Shown in pieces: positions 34,443-46,450 of a stretch of 64,000 bases of DNA (position 1 is the first letter of the stretch; each line of letters starts with the position of its first letter). A program made the translations under genes and the position numbers. The DNA is from Phaseolus vulgaris (taxonomy: Eukaryota; Streptophyta; Magnoliopsida; Fabales; Fabaceae). The notes under the pieces are model-generated. The model was not told the DNA's origin. It searched no databases and was given only the letters and a program-made list of their open reading frames with translations. The stretch is from the NCBI RefSeq assembly GCF_000499845.2, contig NC_023756.2, positions 6,200,815 to 6,264,814 of the forward strand, in the 5' to 3' direction.

Positions 34443-35352
34443 GAATAAATTTATAATTACTCTAGGCCAATGCAAAGTTGAGAATGCGGTTTCTGCAAAT
34501 TGGTTCACTGAGTCCTCCCATTTGCAACATCAAGTTGGTTCTGAATGACAAACAACAATTAATTTAAATGTGAAAGATACTTAATACTCACTGTATCTTA
34601 CAAAATTGATTTCATATGCAGAGATTTTTAATATTATCAAGAAGACAACATTTTACTGACTTTTTTTCATTGTAAAAAAAGGTTATGTTGTCAATCAAAA
34701 TAAAATAAAGCATCCTTAGTTTGTTCCCGTTTCCATATTCCCAAGTCTGAATTTTATTTCAATACTAAATTCATTAAATTAACTCAATAATATGAGAAAA
34801 TATTATAATCTGTAAATGATTTTGTGAAATAAAATTTATATGGGAACCCTTTAAACTTTGTGTAAATTTTAGTTAAAGAAGCTATGTATAACTTACTGGT
34901 GGAACAGTTCAAGGGTTTTGAGAGACCTGAAACAACCTCTCTCGGACTTGCAAATCTCTCTATGATTCCCCCTGCTTGTTTTGATCGAAAGGCATGTATA
35001 TTTAAACATGTAAATTATTAAGCTAATAACTTGCGTTTGCATAATAAGAATACATATATCTTGGAAATGATCTTCATAAAACCATTACGATTGAAGTGAA
35101 CACATGGAATGACATTTCAAAGAGCAAATTAATGGTAGTCACATCCCAGTCAATCCCTTGGACGAATTTGCAAAAGTGCCATGGAATTAATGAATGTGAA
35201 TAAAAACTACGAAAAAGTCCTAAGCCTTACAACCAATACAAAATCAATGGATAAAGGTTAGAGGAATGAAATTGAACATTGCTACTCCCAAATTAACAAA
35301 AAAATACTTGCAAAATTCATCCCGTCAAAATCCATATAAGACAAAAACTCAA
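34443..35352 (-). repeat. 910-bp duplicated segment, copy 1
   Basis: Aligned by eye with 40357-41266 at a constant offset of 5914 and with no difference noticed. It includes segments a and b and ends 11 bp before the F-box stop codon. Confidence 0.93.
34462..34971 (-). other. two-exon coding segment a+b, unknown protein
   Basis: Exon a (34971-34897) follows a CAG acceptor and ends at a GTAAGT donor. Exon b (34540-34462) follows an ATTCAG acceptor and ends with TAG. Joined, they read GNHREICKSERGCFRSLKTL, ELFHQ, then TNLMLQMGGLSEPICRNRIL and NFALA stop. Good splice sites, kept frame and the related segment c argue for coding origin. I do not recognise the protein and no start exon is visible. 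Confidence 0.4.
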
Positions 35353-35490
35353 GTAGAATTTATTAAGTTATAAACCATTCATCATTGCTTAAGTCAAACG
35401 ATACCAAATATGTTTTTTCAGGTTCATCATAACTTTCCCGCCAGTCACCCAACCAATGACACATCCCCTCTAAGTAGAATTTATTAAGTT
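35351..35490. repeat. 19-bp direct repeat at the F-box 3' end
   Basis: AAGTAGAATTTATTAAGTT occurs at 35351-35369 and 35472-35490. The outer copy supplies the stop codon that truncates the F-box protein. This suggests a template-switch join between gene and duplicated flank. Confidence 0.8.
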
Positions 35491-36987
35491 CTTCACACCT
35501 TGGATAAATATATATATCAGATTTAGGTTTCCTCCAAGAATTACTTCTTAGGCTATAAATCTCCCAGGATTCACTAATATCCCATTCTCCATAATCGTAG
35601 GTATCCTCAGTATCCTCATTTGGATAAAGAAATAATTGTCTAATTACCTTATAGTCATCTCTAGCACAATCATAGCCAAATCCAACATATCTAGAATAAG
35701 GGCACATAGAATCTGGTATATACTCAATTGGACTGGGAGGGATGATCTTAAATTCACCACTAGATGGATTCAATAAATACATAGTGCCTAATTCGTATGG
35801 GTGGAGGCAAATAATTCCATTAATGCTAGAAGAACCCAAAGTAAAATATCCAGAACAATGACCCTTTGGCCAATTTACTTTTTCCATATTTTGAAACGAC
35901 CTACCAGAAAGTGAAAATAAGGAGGAATTATCAGGTTGATCGAGGCATAGGAGGAGAGATGTATCGTCATAGTAAGAATGTTGGTTAGATATGAAATTAT
36001 TACGAAAAAGATCCATGAAATTAGAATTTTCAAGCAAGAGAGCCCATGATTTATGTAGGCATCCATATCTCTTAAGAGATTTCAAAGGTAGTTTGAAAAG
36101 AATGGAGAATGCAAGATCATCTGGTAAGTGATTCCCAAGCTTTTGAGCCACAAATTTATCGTACATGTCTTGGTTAGGCAACCAAATGTTAATGAGTTGC
36201 CAATGGTCTTTGTTGTTCTCATTCCAAAGGTAAATGGGATGGGTAATAAGTTGGCAATGTTTGCTAATAAGATTCTTTATGGTGGTCTCTTGCAAGTACT
36301 CCAACTGTTGACAACAATAAGTGAGCAAAAGAAATAACATAAAATATGGGAATGAATTAGTTTATGTACCTGGTTGTCCTTAAGGAAGAGGGTGATTTTG
36401 GTTCCCCTTGGGACTTGTTGGGCATTAATATCCTTGGTAATAATGAAAGGGGCACTAAGTTGAGATTCCAAAGTATATTGGTCATGGTCATTATGCTTAG
36501 TGGTGAGGATAACCTTCTCAGCAACCAGATAAGCAGAGTAAAAGCCAATACCCAAATGATCGACCAAATCTAAAACAAGCACATATGTCACATACTAGAA
36601 TTAATGAGCATGGAATGAAAATGAAAGTTGAACATCACCACCTACCTACCCATTTTGGTCATGCCAATACCATTGTCAATGATAGAAAGTGTTTTGTTAA
36701 CCTTGTGAGGGATCAATGTAATAATTAATTCATCATTTAAAACGCTATTGTTCATGAGCCTCTCAAATTTAATTTTATCCAAAGCCTGTGCATGCATACA
36801 TTAATCAATAACGATTAAAAAAAGAAATGTAAAAATAACGTATCAAATTTAATCGGCAACTTACGTTAGATGCATTGTTGATGAGTTCGCGAAGGAAGAT
36901 TTCTTCGTTCGAATAGAAAGTTTTGTTCATCACTCGCAACACCTCGCTCATCTCACCCTTCAATACCAACGTTACATCATTCGTCAT
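35363..36987 (-). CDS. HSP90 N-terminal domain fused to F-box/FBA protein (four exons, C-terminus truncated)
   Basis: Exons are 36987-36865, 36785-36650, 36569-36370 and 36304-35363. All introns are GT-AG and frame is kept through phases 0, 1 and 0, giving 466 residues. Residues 1-183 are HSP90-like: TFYSNEEIFLRELINNASN, LSIIDNGIGMTKM, FYSAYLVAEKVILTTKHND and RGTKITLFLKDNQLEYL. E34, N38 and D78 of the nucleotide site are kept. The conserved D after NAS is N41. About 28 residues (the ATP lid and first part of the GxxGxG loop) are missing between DLVDHLG and IGFYSAY. Residues ~211-255 are an F-box (LPDDLAFSILFKLPLKSLKR). The rest is an FBA-type substrate domain ending early at DEWFIT. An SCF adaptor carrying an HSP90 fold is the inferred product. 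A chimeric pseudogene is the alternative. Confidence 0.75.
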
Positions 36988-38462
36988 TGCAATTGCTTTA
37001 GAATAATACTAAAACTAAATGGAATCAATTTAACGAAGCAAAAACAACTCACAACCGTAAATTTATATTGGTTAACCACAACTACCAAATATAACCACTT
37101 AATACAAAACCACCATCCACATTTACTTTTAATTAATTAATTAATTAATAATTAGTTAGTTTTTAAATTTAATTAGGAAGTTAAATTTTAAACTTATTCA
37201 ATAATTATTATCATTATCCACTTTTTTTAAACAAATAATTAATTTTTGGCTTATTCATTTTTTGTCTCTATATTAATGGGAAAAATTCCCTTTAGTGTAC
37301 TGGTATTTAAAAAATTGAATTTGGTCCTAATGGTTGTTTAAAAGTATGCAATTTTGTATTTTCCGCCAAATTGACTTAAACGAAGTTAAGTGGTGATTAT
37401 GTGGCACACAATGGGACACATTTATGAACAGAGAATCCATGTGTAATATGGATTATATTTTAACACCCTTCTTGTCGCCCCCCTCCCAAACTAGTCTCCC
37501 CCATCAGAGCTTCATTCTCACCCTCACCCTTCGCTTTCCTCCATCTTACAAAGGGTTTCGCCTTCCTCTACACTGCTTATGATTACCACCTTCATGTCGT
37601 CTACACCAAGATCACGATGTTTGTCCCTATTCCACTTCTAGATAGGATTGACGAAGACAATTGTGTTTGGATAATTTATAAACATATTTATCAATTGGTA
37701 TGATGTATTTACAATTTTGTAATTTGTGGTAGCTAATTATGACTATCAAAGAAAGACTTTTGGGTAATTCTAAGTCTAGTTCGAACATAGAAAATTGGGA
37801 TCCAATTAGTAGTTAATGTTTACTTGGCATTTGTATTGAGGAAAATGTTTTGTTGACGTTGTTTATTTAGCAACTCACTATTGACACTGCAAACGTGGTC
37901 GTGGATGGTGATATGGCAACATTGCTGACATGTAAGGGTATAAATGGAAATTACAACAAAAAATTGATTGTGGAAGATTTTCCAAAATCGAGAGGAAGTA
38001 GTGATGTTTTGAATTGAAAAATTGCGGAAAGGGATTTTGGAATTTGGTTCTGCGAGAACCGAATAAGGGGTTTGAAGAATTCAGGGTTTGGAGAAATTTG
38101 GGATAGGATAGGAATTGAAACACAAGTACAATGTTTGCTACTCAGATCCCATATTTTTCTTAGGTTTTGCCCATGTATGGATTTTTTTTTTCTCTTATGG
38201 TAAATGGTGGATTGTTTAACGTTAAAGTTCGCTTTCTTAATTTAAAGGACAGGTTTGGATTATTTTGTTACTTAAAAGGATGACAAATAATCATTTTGTT
38301 TTCTCCAAGTTACTTTAGTAAGTTATTATAAAAATGTTCTGATGTGTAATTTTTATTGTTCTGATGTGTTTTTGCTATAGCGTAGAAAAGCACAGGGCTC
38401 AAACGTCTTCCCTTGTCAATTGCAGAGTCATTGGTTATATATGATTGTTTTGGCGTGTTTAT
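36988..38462. other. AT-rich DNA upstream of the fusion gene
   Basis: The first few hundred bases should hold the promoter of the minus-strand gene, but no clear TATA box or known element stands out. (ATTA)n at 37131-37150. No coding features seen. Confidence 0.4.
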
Positions 38463-38885
38463 TAATATTATGCTTAAATGCATTTTTGTTCCCTATAACT
38501 TTGTGAATGTGTAATTTTGGTCTTTAGAGAACTTTAATTGCACCTTTGGTCTTCTAGTTTTGTAAAATTAAACAATTATGGTTCAAAGTTAATGTGTTTT
38601 TAATTATCTACCAAGAAGGTTGATGCATTAGTAAATGATAACAAACTTAGTTAGGTCTTTTTAACTTAGAATATTAATGACTATGTTTAATTATAAGCTT
38701 TAAAATTATTAAAGCAATAACTACATTAGCATTTTTTTTGGTAGCATATAGATGATAAACTATGTTGAACTAAAATTGCTTAATTTTAAAAACTTAGAAG
38801 ACTTAATGTGTTATTAAATTTTTATAAGGACCAAAATTGTACATTAATCAATGTTAAAATTTTATTTAAGCTTTAATATTATTAA
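38463..38885. repeat. possible MITE-like element
   Basis: The ends form a loose inverted repeat: TTATGCTTAAATG ... AATTTTGGTC on the left, and GACCAAAATTGTACATT ... TTTAAGCTTTAATA on the right. No clear duplication and no coding sequence. Confidence 0.4.
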
Positions 38886-39924
38886 GATGAACAATGAATA
38901 TTAATTAATCTCTTTGATGTTGAGTGATGCTAGTACTTTGATTTGATTAGACTTCGTGTGAGTGAGTGTGAATTTAAGAGCTTTTGACTTGGGTTTCTTC
39001 CATTTTAAGATATGAGAGGTTTTCTTAGTACAACGGTGGCAATGAGGTTTAAATCTAAGAATTATATTTGTGAATTATGATTTATGGTTCCTATTTTTTA
39101 TTTATTTTTATTTATTTATTAATAATGCAAATCAGGAGGGATATTTTTATTATGAAGCTAGTCAGACATCCATATTATTTCGTTTGAACGAGGCATGTGG
39201 TATGGTATCAAATATCAAGTTTTACAACTCTTTTCTAGAAAGTAATGTAAAATCAGAATTATAGAAATTTCTTTCATTATTAGCTTGGAGGGAAGAGCAA
39301 TATTGGAAAATCATTTCAAAATTTGCCGTGGTTACTACTACACTTTTTTCCCTGAAATGTTATAGAAGAAGGTACAAAATGTCTAAATATTTTTTATCAC
39401 AAGTCTTTTAAGGTTTACCTCTTGTTTGTTATGAACACTCAATACTCAACTTTTTCCTCTTTGATGTATGCATGTAGGTTCATCTTGTAAATATCATAAA
39501 CAGAGAACATGCAAAGGTTGAATATAGCTCATAATCTAATGTATTACAGCTTAGGGAGAAACTTATAGATATTGCTTCTTTTTTTTACATTTGGCGATAA
39601 TCAATGTCTTTGGAAATACAAGTTTACCATTAAGTTATAAGTATCTTTGATTATCTAAAGAAACATTTGCTAAAGTAATAAGTGCTAAATTTAATGATGT
39701 TGAGAATTTCGTGTTTTTGATCCACCAATGCAAGTCATTATTAGGCTAATCATCAAGGTGCAATTCTAATTCTCATACCAAAAAACTAAAAGTACCTGAA
39801 GAATTGCACCTGATTTTATGTTTTGACAAACAATTGCCTCTTAATTCTTTCACTAATGATTGTTGTCAAAGTGATGCAATATAATGTGCGTATTTCCTCA
39901 CATGCATACAATTATATCTCTGGA
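38886..39924. other. AT-rich DNA, no gene seen
   Basis: Only short ORFs without recognisable domains. Confidence 0.4.
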
Positions 39925-40153
39925 ATTATATTATTAATAATAATAATATAAATTATATTATTAATAATAATAATATAAATTATATTATTAATAATAATAA
40001 TATAAATTATATTAATAATAATAATAATAAAATAATAATAACAATTATATTAATAATAATAACAATTATATTAATAATAATAAAAATTATATTAATAATA
40101 ATAATATAAATTATATTAATAATAATTATTATTATATTAATTATATTAATAAT
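39925..40153. repeat. AAT/ATT-rich array
   Basis: Imperfect tandem units built from TTATATTATTAATAATAATA-like blocks of about 31 bp, then shorter TAA variants. Low complexity. Confidence 0.9.
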
Positions 40154-40318
40154 ATAAAAAAACATAGATGATACAAACTTGTTAGGAGAGAGTAAATAAA
40201 TTTTTTTTTAAAAAAAACAACTTTTCACACTGTCATGTAAAAACTTGTTTTAAACGATACATTAATGAAAAAATAAATAAACCTTTATAATGATAAAGAA
40301 AATATAGTGCAGCTAAAA
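40150..40318 (+). repeat. dispersed repeat, paired with 18408-18570
   Basis: Second copy, ending at the AATGCAAAGTTGA tandem at the edge of the 910-bp duplicate. Confidence 0.7.
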
Positions 40319-40356
40319 TGCAAAGTTGAGAATGCAAAGTTGAAATGCAAAGTTGA

Positions 40357-41266
40357 GAATAAATTTATAATTACTCTAGGCCAATGCAAAGTTGAGAATG
40401 CGGTTTCTGCAAATTGGTTCACTGAGTCCTCCCATTTGCAACATCAAGTTGGTTCTGAATGACAAACAACAATTAATTTAAATGTGAAAGATACTTAATA
40501 CTCACTGTATCTTACAAAATTGATTTCATATGCAGAGATTTTTAATATTATCAAGAAGACAACATTTTACTGACTTTTTTTCATTGTAAAAAAAGGTTAT
40601 GTTGTCAATCAAAATAAAATAAAGCATCCTTAGTTTGTTCCCGTTTCCATATTCCCAAGTCTGAATTTTATTTCAATACTAAATTCATTAAATTAACTCA
40701 ATAATATGAGAAAATATTATAATCTGTAAATGATTTTGTGAAATAAAATTTATATGGGAACCCTTTAAACTTTGTGTAAATTTTAGTTAAAGAAGCTATG
40801 TATAACTTACTGGTGGAACAGTTCAAGGGTTTTGAGAGACCTGAAACAACCTCTCTCGGACTTGCAAATCTCTCTATGATTCCCCCTGCTTGTTTTGATC
40901 GAAAGGCATGTATATTTAAACATGTAAATTATTAAGCTAATAACTTGCGTTTGCATAATAAGAATACATATATCTTGGAAATGATCTTCATAAAACCATT
41001 ACGATTGAAGTGAACACATGGAATGACATTTCAAAGAGCAAATTAATGGTAGTCACATCCCAGTCAATCCCTTGGACGAATTTGCAAAAGTGCCATGGAA
41101 TTAATGAATGTGAATAAAAACTACGAAAAAGTCCTAAGCCTTACAACCAATACAAAATCAATGGATAAAGGTTAGAGGAATGAAATTGAACATTGCTACT
41201 CCCAAATTAACAAAAAAATACTTGCAAAATTCATCCCGTCAAAATCCATATAAGACAAAAACTCAA
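40357..41266 (-). repeat. 910-bp duplicated segment, copy 2
   Basis: Copy of 34443-35352, including exon-like segments a (40885-40811) and b (40454-40376). Just outside it, 40315-40356 holds about three extra copies of AATGCAAAGTTGA, taken from inside the segment. Confidence 0.93.
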
Positions 41267-42182
41267 TAAAAAAACAAAAAGCAAAGAACAAGAGAGATAA
41301 AAATATTAACTTTTTTCTCTCTGTTCATAAAATGCAAAGAACCCATAAGAACAAAAACTACATCGGAACCACTAAATTTATGAGATTCCCAAATGCAAAA
41401 TAAAAACTACAAAGAAAAGGTGAAGAACACAAGCTTCTTTACCATCTTATTTTGCAAATTAAATGAAAAATTGAAACATTTTTTTTTCAATTCTAATTAA
41501 AAAGGTGGAGTTGAGGAAGAACCATAAGAGCGAGGAGGAGAACAAACCTAAAAGAAATACTTAAAAATGCGGGATATTACATGGTAACACATATGATAGA
41601 AGTATTATCACTCTGATTTTAGAGGTTTTGAGAGACTTTATCCTATAAATAAGAGTCTCTTGTACATGTTTTTCAACTTGGATTTGAGTAATTAAATGTT
41701 ATCCAATTTGTGAAACACTTTTACTTGTTCAAAGTTCTCTATAGAGTTGTCTTCTTGCTAGACAAATTTCTAGACTCTTGCTAGTGTTGGCCAAACCTCA
41801 CTTATATTCATCGTCATAATTCTCATCTCTTTCGAAATTTCTACAATTCTTGATGTTTCCTCAATATTAATTCATCTTCCATAGAAGATATTCAAATCAA
41901 AACAACGAAGAAGGAGATCTACAAATGAAGATGCAAGTTAGGACTACATCAAGTAGTTCAACGACATTTACAAAGTTGTCTTGTAGAGCTAGAACAATCA
42001 CAAAGAGAGAACCTATTCCACATAAAGTATAAAGTTTTTTGAATTAAATTTTTTCCGTAATACTGATAGTGGCTTTTGATGTAACTATTGTAGCTACAAG
42101 TTAGTAAATAAATTGGCCTTGCAAGTTATTCCACATCCCCATCCCTACAAACTAGATTGAATTAGTCAAGAGGGTGGTGTGG
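41267..42182. other. unassigned AT-rich DNA
   Basis: No domain-bearing ORF. 41620-42170 has an LTR-like texture (a TATAAATAAGAGTC word and pyrimidine-rich tracts), but no partner repeat was found. Confidence 0.4.
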
Positions 42183-43150
42183 TGATACTATCCAAGAAGA
42201 CAAAAAGATGATCAAGGACTCAAGAGACCATTCACACTATGAGCAGTCATCTCAATAATCAAGTCAAGACCCCATCAAAGATCTAGCGAACCTCACCAAA
42301 AGAAGAAGTGGACATAGACCAGAACACCAAATGTTCTTTCTTCTGGTCTTCTTAAAATTAAAACATGTTCTAAATAATTTGGGCTCACTTTAAGGGTCCA
42401 AATAGCAAGATAAGCTAGAATAGGTGCCTTTAGCATAATATGAGGGGTGTAGTTATCATTTTAGCTTGTGCCTAGTCCTTTAGGAAGAAAAGTTGACCTA
42501 GCTTCTAGAAGAACAAGCATAGGGTACGGTTTTGACTTAGTCAAACCCTAAAGGCAACCCCTCGCAGATTTACCATCATACCCTTGCTCATCTTGTTTTC
42601 CAAGGCACCCATTCTTATAAATAGGGTGCCTTAGTCCATGTATATTCATGTTGAATTTTGATATAGAAGGAAAACTCTACACAAATTGTGTGAGACTTGT
42701 GTTCTCTTAGCTTAGGTTTTATCTTGTGAGAGTTGAGAGCTCTTCAAGTGGTCGCCCTCCACACTTATCTTGGAGAATCCACACTCCAAGTGGCGTGTTC
42801 TTCTCTTGTCCATCACCATAAGCTTTCTTTCCTCCATCTATTCTTCCATTTTCCATTACACCATTGTTCATTGTGTTTATGTTGTTGTTTTGTTCTTCCA
42901 ATTTCCATTCGGCTTCCTTCATCATATTTGTCTCTTTTAAGTCTTTCAATTTCGCAATATGCATTATCTTAACCATATAATGTGTTTTCCCCTTTTCCTT
43001 TGGAAGTGAACATTCACACATACTTAACCACTTGGTTAAGTTCGTGTCCAGTGGGGATCTTCCCTAGGTCTCACCTTATATTTTCTAAAATCCAAATCAT
43101 AAACAAAGTGTCACCCTTAAAATGGATAAATCTAAAATCAACTCACATCA
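42183..43150 (+). repeat. solo LTR, family S (copy 3)
   Basis: TGATACTATCC ... CAACTCACATCA flanked by perfect TGTGG duplications (42178-42182 and 43151-43155). TATAAATAG near 42617 gives plus orientation. Homologous to 5543-6240 in reverse and to 47783-48811. Confidence 0.92.
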
Positions 43151-43155
43151 TGTGG

Positions 43156-43509
43156 TAGTTGAAACCAAGTGAGTGTACCTATAGCCATAGGAAAATATAA
43201 ATAATTTTTTTCTGTGTGATATAGTTTCAATGAAAATAGGACGCATCATTCTTAGGAGACCCTAACAATTTGATCATAATACTTTTCATGAAGGACATAC
43301 TAATAAAACCACCTTTTCTTTTCAAGGTCATAAATTGGTTTTGTGTCCTCTTACACCTCAAAAGGTGAGAGAGGATGAAATAAAACTAAACACAACATTA
43401 GATGGTGAAAAAGAAAAAGAAATTTTTTAAAAATTAAACAAAATGTTTTCATATCTTCAAAGCCTCTTTGCATACTCACATCACCATCCTTTGAGAAAGG
43501 TATTTCTTC
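43156..43509. other. unassigned DNA beside element D
   Basis: No recognisable coding sequence or repeat partner. Confidence 0.35.
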
Positions 43510-44355
43510 TTCCATTTATATCACACAACCAATTATATTGGTTCACTCCTTACCAGAGCTACATCTAGTCCCCAGAAAACCATTGGGTATTACACTAAGC
43601 AATCAACAACAAATTACAATCACACAACACCACAAAGAAGTGATCTTGACCACACAAGAACACACACCCTCTTTGCCTTTACACACACAGTCAGAACAAT
43701 CCTTTGACTTTACAGATTTACTGTTTTACAAGTATACCAAATGGAAAATAATAACAAGAATAGAATGAACAAATTACACCTGGTGTACAGGAAATCATAG
43801 AGCTCCTAATTCACTTCTTAAACCAATTGCACAGTCTTAGGAAATCTTGCAAAGCTTGAAGCAAATCTCTCTCAAAACAATTTCTTAATCTCTTTTTCTG
43901 TGTTTTCAAATATGAAGGGTAACCCAGTTTTATAGCTCTTGAAACTAGTCGTTTTAGGCAGTTAAACGCGAACCAAAACAGTTTCCAATCAACTGAAAAC
44001 AGATTTAACAGGTTTTTGAAAAGCTGTTAAGAAATTCAAAAATCAACACGTTGAAATGTCGTTTTAACTGGTTGAATTGGTTTTGAAAGTTAGTCAACCA
44101 AGTCAAAAATAGTTTGAAAGCCCTCCAAACAAGCTAGGAGTAAAACAACCGACTAAACCGAGAAATCAATCGGTTGTTTTTCACTTAGCTTAGAAAAACA
44201 CTTTTCATTTTCAAAACTAGATTGATTCAGTTGTGCTTTGGATTAAGAATGAATTTTACAAATTCTAAACAACCTAGAACTAAACCCCAAAATCAGCAGC
44301 ACAGGCATCAAGCTCTCTTCATAGATTTGGAGAAGTTAAAGCTTCATTTTCAACA
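43510..44355 (-). repeat. LTR of element D (A/C-related family), 3' end truncated
   Basis: The minus strand begins TGTTGAAAATGAAGC right after a polypurine tract. It shows the family layout, with a motif pair at 44139-44180 and the AGAGTGAACCA-type word near 43540. It lacks the last ~250 bp. Confidence 0.8.
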
Positions 44356-44371
44356 TTCTCCCCCTATTTGA
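44356..44371 (-). other. polypurine tract of element D
   Basis: The minus strand reads CAAATAGGGGGAGAA next to the LTR, preceded by the same TTGTCTTCAT word as in A, B and C. Confidence 0.85.
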
Positions 44372-44929
44372 TGAAGACAAATCCCTGGGTTGCTTTGGGA
44401 AGTTTTGTTTAGAATTTGGCTCAACCTGCAATCACAAACAGATGTAGAAACATAGGATAATCTATTCCAGATATATCAAGCACCACAAACCCAGTTTCCA
44501 CTAGGTGATTTCTAAAGAGGAACATCAACAAAATATGTGTGAAAACCTTAACAAAATTATGTTAAGTAGTTTTTCTGTTTTAAATGATTCCAACAACTTT
44601 TGGACTTTTGTTGTAACTGTTTTAACCATTTGATTGAAAGATAAAAAGATGGATTTACACTCGGTTTTCAGAGTCTAGTCAGTAATGACATACCTTGTTC
44701 TTGGAATATGCAATATTTATATTATTTTAATGGGCTTACCTTATTGGGTAAGATTAGTGAAGTGGATCGTACTTAGAGACATATTACCTAATTCTTAATG
44801 ATGGTTTAACTTTACTGACCTTGATTTGAGCGTTAATGGACCGAATCTATCAGTCGGCCCGCACGGACGCATGACATCTGGTTGGCTCGGTCATGGGAGC
44901 CAAGTTGTGGTATTGACCGTTCGGTCCAT
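44372..44929. other. element D internal remnant and unrelated junction
   Basis: 44372 to about 44700 is non-coding internal DNA of element D. A short GC-richer piece (44830-44930) of unknown origin joins the next repeat. Confidence 0.45.
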
Positions 44930-45560
44930 AGCGATACACACTAAGATTTTAATTGGTTTTATTTTATGTATAATCACAACGAGAATTGTGTCTATCATAA
45001 AGATTAAGAAGAAGATAAATGCTGAAAGTCAATTATATGGTAATAATTTTAATTTTAATTATTTATTCTTAACATAAAATTTTCTTTATATACTTATCAA
45101 TGTAAGGAAATATAAAAGTTACATCTCATACTTCAGAGTGATGTTCTTGAAGTATTAAGTATAACTATAAACTATTAATTTGAAGAAGTATTAAAAATAA
45201 GGTGTCATAATACACAACTATGAAATAGAAAATGATTTCATTATGGGTGTGAAATAATATTAAATACAGAAAAAATAAATTTATTGAAAATTAACATAAA
45301 GTAATTATTATTATATTAATTTGTAATTGAAACATTTTCTTAATCATTTTGTATTCCTTCTACTTTTATATATATATATGTGTGTTTTTCTTTGAGTAAT
45401 CATATTTACTTATTACGAAAATATCTCACCAAACATTATGATGAAAAATTACTCTTATAAATAAAACATAATCTCTCAATATTAATGAGAAAAAATATAT
45501 TTGATTAAATGTATTATATATAACATTATAATTTTATTTTTTATTAGAGAAAATTTAAAA
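44930..45560 (+). repeat. dispersed repeat, paired with 18757-20340
   Basis: Same word order as the 18.7-kb copy, but without the plastid rpoB insert that follows there. Confidence 0.75.
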
Positions 45561-46082
45561 ATTGTACTTTGTGTTTTAACTTAAGTTTTAAATATTATGC
45601 AATTCCAATTTAATTTCATTGTTGATATTGAATCAAAAGTTTTGATAAGGCATGTGTCTCATTCTTTTGCATGCATGTGTTATGTCTAAATTATAATTAC
45701 TATTTTTATTGACATTCATGTTATATATGTCTAAGTTATTTTGATATGAATATAGAAAATTTAAAAAATTGTAAATGAAAATTATTTATATCTTAATATA
45801 AAAGTGATAATATATAACTTTTTTTTTCAAATTTGAAAACTAAGAAGGTATTATAAGAATGATATTAAAAAAATATGGCAAAAAAACAATATTGTTATTT
45901 TGAGATAGATATATTACTAAGAACTTGAAAAAAATAGTGAAATATAGTATTTAAAAAAAAAATTATATAATGTTTAACGAATTAAACTTCATCCATAATT
46001 TATGTTTATATCATAATTTTGTTTATTTATAGGTATATAGGTATAAGCTGCAAATAGATATAGGATTGTCACACACAACATA
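45561..46082. other. AT-rich DNA, no gene seen
   Basis: No domain-bearing ORF and no clear repeat boundaries. Confidence 0.4.
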
Positions 46083-46450
46083 ACATGTTTAAATATATTA
46101 ATAAAACATAACATGTTTAGATATATTAATAAAATTATTTCAAACACATATTAGATATAATATTTTCTAACACACTCTAAAATAAAAGAACCTTTAGCTT
46201 TTTTAAAAATCATAGGTTATAAATTGAGATTATTGAGTTTTATTGTTCTACACAAATATTGATAATGAATTATTACTTTTTTTTTATCCTTGGATGGTTA
46301 TGCTAATGCTTTTGACTATTGGATGATTTTACAATTTTAACATATTTATATTTCTTAATAATAGTATTTTGATAATATATAATATTTGGGAGCACGAGTG
46401 GAAGCCTCATGGAACGTCTAACTCTATAGACTTTATTTAATAATATATAA
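46083..46450 (+). repeat. dispersed repeat, paired with 33063-33500
   Basis: Second copy, followed by a TAATATAATATAA run. Confidence 0.85.

Noticed and set aside
36128..36573. Plus-strand ORFs at 36128-36337 and 36364-36573
   Set aside because: They are shadows opposite the exons of the minus-strand HSP90-F-box gene.
41620..42170. LTR-like U3/R/U5 texture
   Set aside because: No second copy, no primer site and no duplication were found, so it is not called.
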